Assembly: GCA_028752905.1 (NCBI GenBank)
Contig: JAQNBH010000003.1
Span: forward strand, 39,989,354-40,053,353
Source of the DNA: Cladorhizidae sp. MBARI D1340-BT2
Taxonomy: Eukaryota; Porifera; Demospongiae; Poecilosclerida; Cladorhizidae
DNA length: 64,000 nucleotides
Reading direction: 5' to 3'
The notes under the pieces are model-generated. The model was not told the origin of the DNA and ran no database searches. It saw only the letters and a list, made by a program, of their open reading frames with translations. Positions 61,190 through 64,000 of the stretch are shown here, one piece after another. The translations under genes were made by a program, and so were the position numbers. The number at the start of each line of letters is the position of its first letter. Within the stretch, counting starts at the first letter, position 1.

Positions 61190-61460
61190 AATTAAGTCAG
61201 GTAAAGACAAAGTACTGTACTTTCAAGTACAAGACTAGATTCAACAAGGAGTGGACCAAAACATGGCTGTTTATTGTTGCTATACCATCTCAGCTGGAGA
61301 CTTACATCATTTGAGTTGCGATAAGTGTGGTAAGACTGCGAGTATTTCCCACCATGGAGCTGTTGACATATGCAGCCATATTCGATCAATATCACATACC
61401 AAATTAGCAAAAATTGCTATGACAACAACCAGAGTCTGCATTTTCCTCAGTGACCTGCAT
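61190..61460 (+). pseudogene. Possible BED/hAT N-terminal zinc-finger relic
   Basis: In two frames, KYKTRFNKEWTKTW is followed by CDKCGKTASISHHGAVDICS and HIRSISHTKLAK. Order and spacing resemble the N-terminal finger region of some hAT-derived proteins (a FN.EW segment, then C..C, then a SI.HGG..D...H....H motif). There is a frameshift between the two parts and no downstream transposase. Treat as tentative. Confidence 0.4.
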
Positions 61461-62248
61461 TAAATTTGCGAGAACAGATCTGACACTAAATTAGATAACC
61501 ACGTTAACTTAACTTTACAGTCTGACGTATGACTAGCTCCCAGTCCCTGAGATCTGACTATGGTTAAAGTTCTGCAGTCCAGGAGGAAAATAATATGCCA
61601 AGAACAATGCAGATGTTGGCCCCAATTGTTTTCTCTGCCGAAGAATGTGACTTTTCCATGGTAAGGAAAAATAAAGCTCCTTTGTGACCTAATCTGGACC
61701 AAGAGGAAACATTAGGAAGCTTAGTAGCAACATAGATGGATCTTCTTAATGATACCCAAACTTACAACTTTGAATCACCAAAGGAACATCTCGTTGCAGC
61801 TAAGAAAGTTTCCAGGGAATACAACCGATCTTACAGCAGCAATTACGAAAATTTAGGCAGAGTAAAGTGTGTGCATATTGTTGAGTGTTGAATGAGTAAA
61901 TTCACATTTACTGTTAGTGCATGCATGAAGTGTGCAAGATCCTGTGTTTGAATTGTGGGAATAGATACATTTATATGACACTGATGAAAGATATTACTTC
62001 AGATTTTTTTACCAGCCAGGCTTTAATCATTTATACAATTAACTAACCTAGAAGCTATTCTCTAGAGTCTAGACTATCCGGAGAACTGGTCCTACCATTT
62101 ACTACCCATGACCTGTCTTACTTATTTTTGATACTCAATGTGGTTGGCAACTCCACCTATGCAATTGTCTTGTAACTATAGGTGCACCTTTTATAGCAGA
62201 GTGGATAATTATCACTAGCTGGTAACACTAGTCAGGGTTCTATCTACT
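61461..62248. other. Spacer with one short unrecognised ORF
   Basis: An ATG-initiated 51-codon frame at 61736-61891 (starting MDLLNDTQTYNFESPKEHL) has protein-like composition but no recognised domain and no partner exon. The rest shows nothing recognisable. Confidence 0.3.
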
Positions 62249-64000
62249 GGGGGGGGGGCGGGGGGGAAGCTTCCCCCCCAAAAGTTCCAGCTTCCCCCCC
62301 AAAATATTTTAGAGGAAATTAGTATCATTTGGCGAGCGAAGTGAGCTCACAGTACTGCCTGATCACATCACTTAGTGTGTGTCGTCCCATCTTTCAAGGA
62401 TATTTGGACATCAACATTTCACAACTGCCCAGGGATAGGCATAGCAGTATCGTTGGCATAGCTTGCCTTCACATTATAGGTCTGCGCTATATAGTAGATA
62501 TTAGGTAGCAGCCTGCCTATAGCCATTACATAAGGTGTTAGTGGTCACTCTGTGACCCCATCCTTATGAAAGGTTATCAACACCTCACTGGCCTCAGTCT
62601 CCTGATCACTACCACACCCAGTAAGCACATGCAGTAGTATTCCAGCTGTTCTGCTGCCAGCAAGCTAAACATGGATAAGTTTGTTACTAGAAAGAGAGCT
62701 AGTGAAGAGTCAACTCAACAACCACCTGGAAAGAAAGGAAAAATGAAGTCATATAAGGATAATTTGATGTATGACCCTAAGTGGAAGGTGAACTATCCTT
62801 GGATAGAGTATGATCCGAAGAGTAAGGGCATGCTGTGTTCAGTTTGTAAGGTACATGGGAAGGTACCAGTGCAATCCAGAGGGGCATGGGTGAGCAGGTC
62901 TGTGAGCAACTGGGTTAAGGCAACATCTCTTTTATCTAAACATGACAAATCAGACTGGCATATTGCAGCGATGGAAAAAAGGGCTATTTCTCTCTCTCTC
63001 TCTCTGAACAAGGGACTGTAGTTGAACAAATAGTGGCAGCTAGTGAGGAAGAGAAGAAAGAAAACCGTGAATTAATGAAAACACTTCTTCGATCTCTGTA
63101 TTTCCTAGTTAAATTCCATATTCCACATACTACTACCTTCAACTCTCTTCTAACGTTGCAAATTGATAATGGGAATGTTAAGTTGCAAATGCACCGCAAT
63201 ACATGCCCGCAAAGTGCTACATATGAGTCTTACACGACAATAGTTGAGCTTCTCTCAAGTATTAGTGAGATTATCAAGGAAAAACTCTTGGTTAGCTTGA
63301 AATCTAGTGCATATTACTCATTGATGGCAGACGAGTCTACAGACTCCGCATCACAGGAAGAATTGTCTGTTTATGCTCGATGGCTTCACGAAAATAAGGT
63401 AGTTGAACATTTCCTTGGAATCATCCATGTTAAATAAACAAATGCTAAAGCCATTTCTAAATATCTTTCTGATTTTCTTAACTCCCATGGTATCAGCTGT
63501 GAGAAGTTGCGTGGACTTGGCTTTGATGGTGCCAGCACTATGTCAGGCCATAAAACTGGTGTGCAAAAACGATTGAGGATGTTGGCACCTTCTGCTCTCT
63601 ATATTCATTGCCGATGTCATAAGCTACAGCTCGCTTCCATTAATGCAGCTAATGAACACCAGGAAGTGAAAAGGGTATTGGGTACACTGTTGACCATCTG
63701 GAAATCGTTTCACTATTCCCCAAAGAAGGCGGAAAAGCTGGTTGAAATTCAAGCTCAACTTGATTGTCCAGAAATAAAAATGCAGAAACCTAGTGACACC
63801 AGATGGCTTGCTCGCGAAAGGGCAATACGAGCAGTGCGTAGAAGTTTAGCAGCTTTAGTTGGTACATTTGAAGAAATCTATGATAATACAGGGGATGCTG
63901 AAGCACATGGAATAGCAGTTCTGTTAACAAAATACAAGACTGTAGCTAGCATTTACATGCTGTCAGATGTCATGCACATCGTGGCCAAACTTCAGGGTAG
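62249..64000 (+). mobile_element. hAT-superfamily element, 5' part (runs off the window)
   Basis: It begins with a 10-bp G run (62249-62258), then a perfect 20-bp palindrome, GGGGGGGAAGCTTCCCCCCC (62260-62279), then a second AGCTTCCCCCCC at 62289-62300. A leader of about 370 bp precedes the transposase ATG at 62671. The left boundary is inferred from the G-rich end seen also at 59080. The right end is outside the window. Confidence 0.6.
62671..64000 (+). pseudogene. hAT transposase, ZNF862-like, partial and frame-broken
   Basis: DNA-binding and catalytic protein of a hAT transposon. From ATG 62671: a basic N-terminus, then a zinc-finger-like region (YPWIEYDPKSKGMLCSVC, ...SDWHIAAMEK). The frame is lost in a (TC)n run at about 62988-63005; the next frame continues with VVEQIVAASEEEKKENRE, SLYFLVKFHIPHTTTF and SLMADESTDSASQEELSVYA, where DES holds the first catalytic Asp. 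An in-frame TAA at 63435-63437 interrupts it. The same frame then runs open to the edge with GLGFDGASTMSG (second Asp), IHCRCHKLQLA, YSPKKAEKL and DTRWLARERAIRAV. The catalytic Glu and dimerisation domain would lie beyond the window. With two lesions in about 440 codons it is recently dead, or one lesion may be a microsatellite sequencing error. Confidence 0.88.

Noticed and set aside
1..64000. A previously undescribed defence or biosynthetic gene cluster
   Set aside because: Apart from one glycosyltransferase pseudogene and a short unrecognised frame, the coding sequence I could recognise is transposon-derived; no set of co-located host genes is present.

Overview
This is metazoan nuclear DNA, AT-rich and poor in functional genes. 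It combines a BEL/Pao element (a group restricted to animals), Ty3/gypsy, piggyBac, hAT and Merlin/ISXO2-type sequences, very short introns (56-66 bp) and a family-92 glycosyltransferase relic. An invertebrate, possibly a sponge, fits best, but nothing seen here fixes the species. I found no clearly intact protein-coding gene, and no rRNA, tRNA or CRISPR array.

Layout. 1-36532: one uninterrupted satellite of a 17-bp monomer (about 2,150 copies) with duplicated blocks of 2.4-3.2 kb. 36535-37760: a six-exon ISXO2/Merlin-type transposase gene, frame-broken, whose start codon lies against the end of the satellite. 37761-40230: AT-rich spacer with a 20-bp poly-C run and a 658-bp foldback (inverted repeat). 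40231-45342: a complete but disabled Ty3/gypsy element with 248-bp LTRs differing at 4 positions. 45343-46299: spacer with a 30-bp minisatellite. 46300-47638: a glycosyltransferase-92 pseudogene. 47816-53770: two diverged copies of one sequence flanking a minus-strand BEL/Pao element (48757-53148). The BEL element has lost its 5' half and carries an 843-bp insertion in its integrase.

53919-56600: a decayed gypsy copy split by a piggyBac-like element (53936-55734) that has 15-bp terminal inverted repeats, a TTAA/TTAG target site and three regularly spaced palindromes next to one end. 56870-58115: an old tandem duplication. 59080-60061: a hAT remnant. 61190-61460: a weak BED-finger-like relic. 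62249-64000: a larger hAT element whose transposase frame runs off the window.

The coding sequences do not form a pathway; they record nested transposition and decay beside a satellite. The points most worth following are the satellite/Merlin boundary, the long-range duplication structure of the satellite, the piggyBac end with its palindrome ladder, the large foldback, and the many single-base frame breaks in an otherwise young gypsy copy, which may partly be assembly indel errors.
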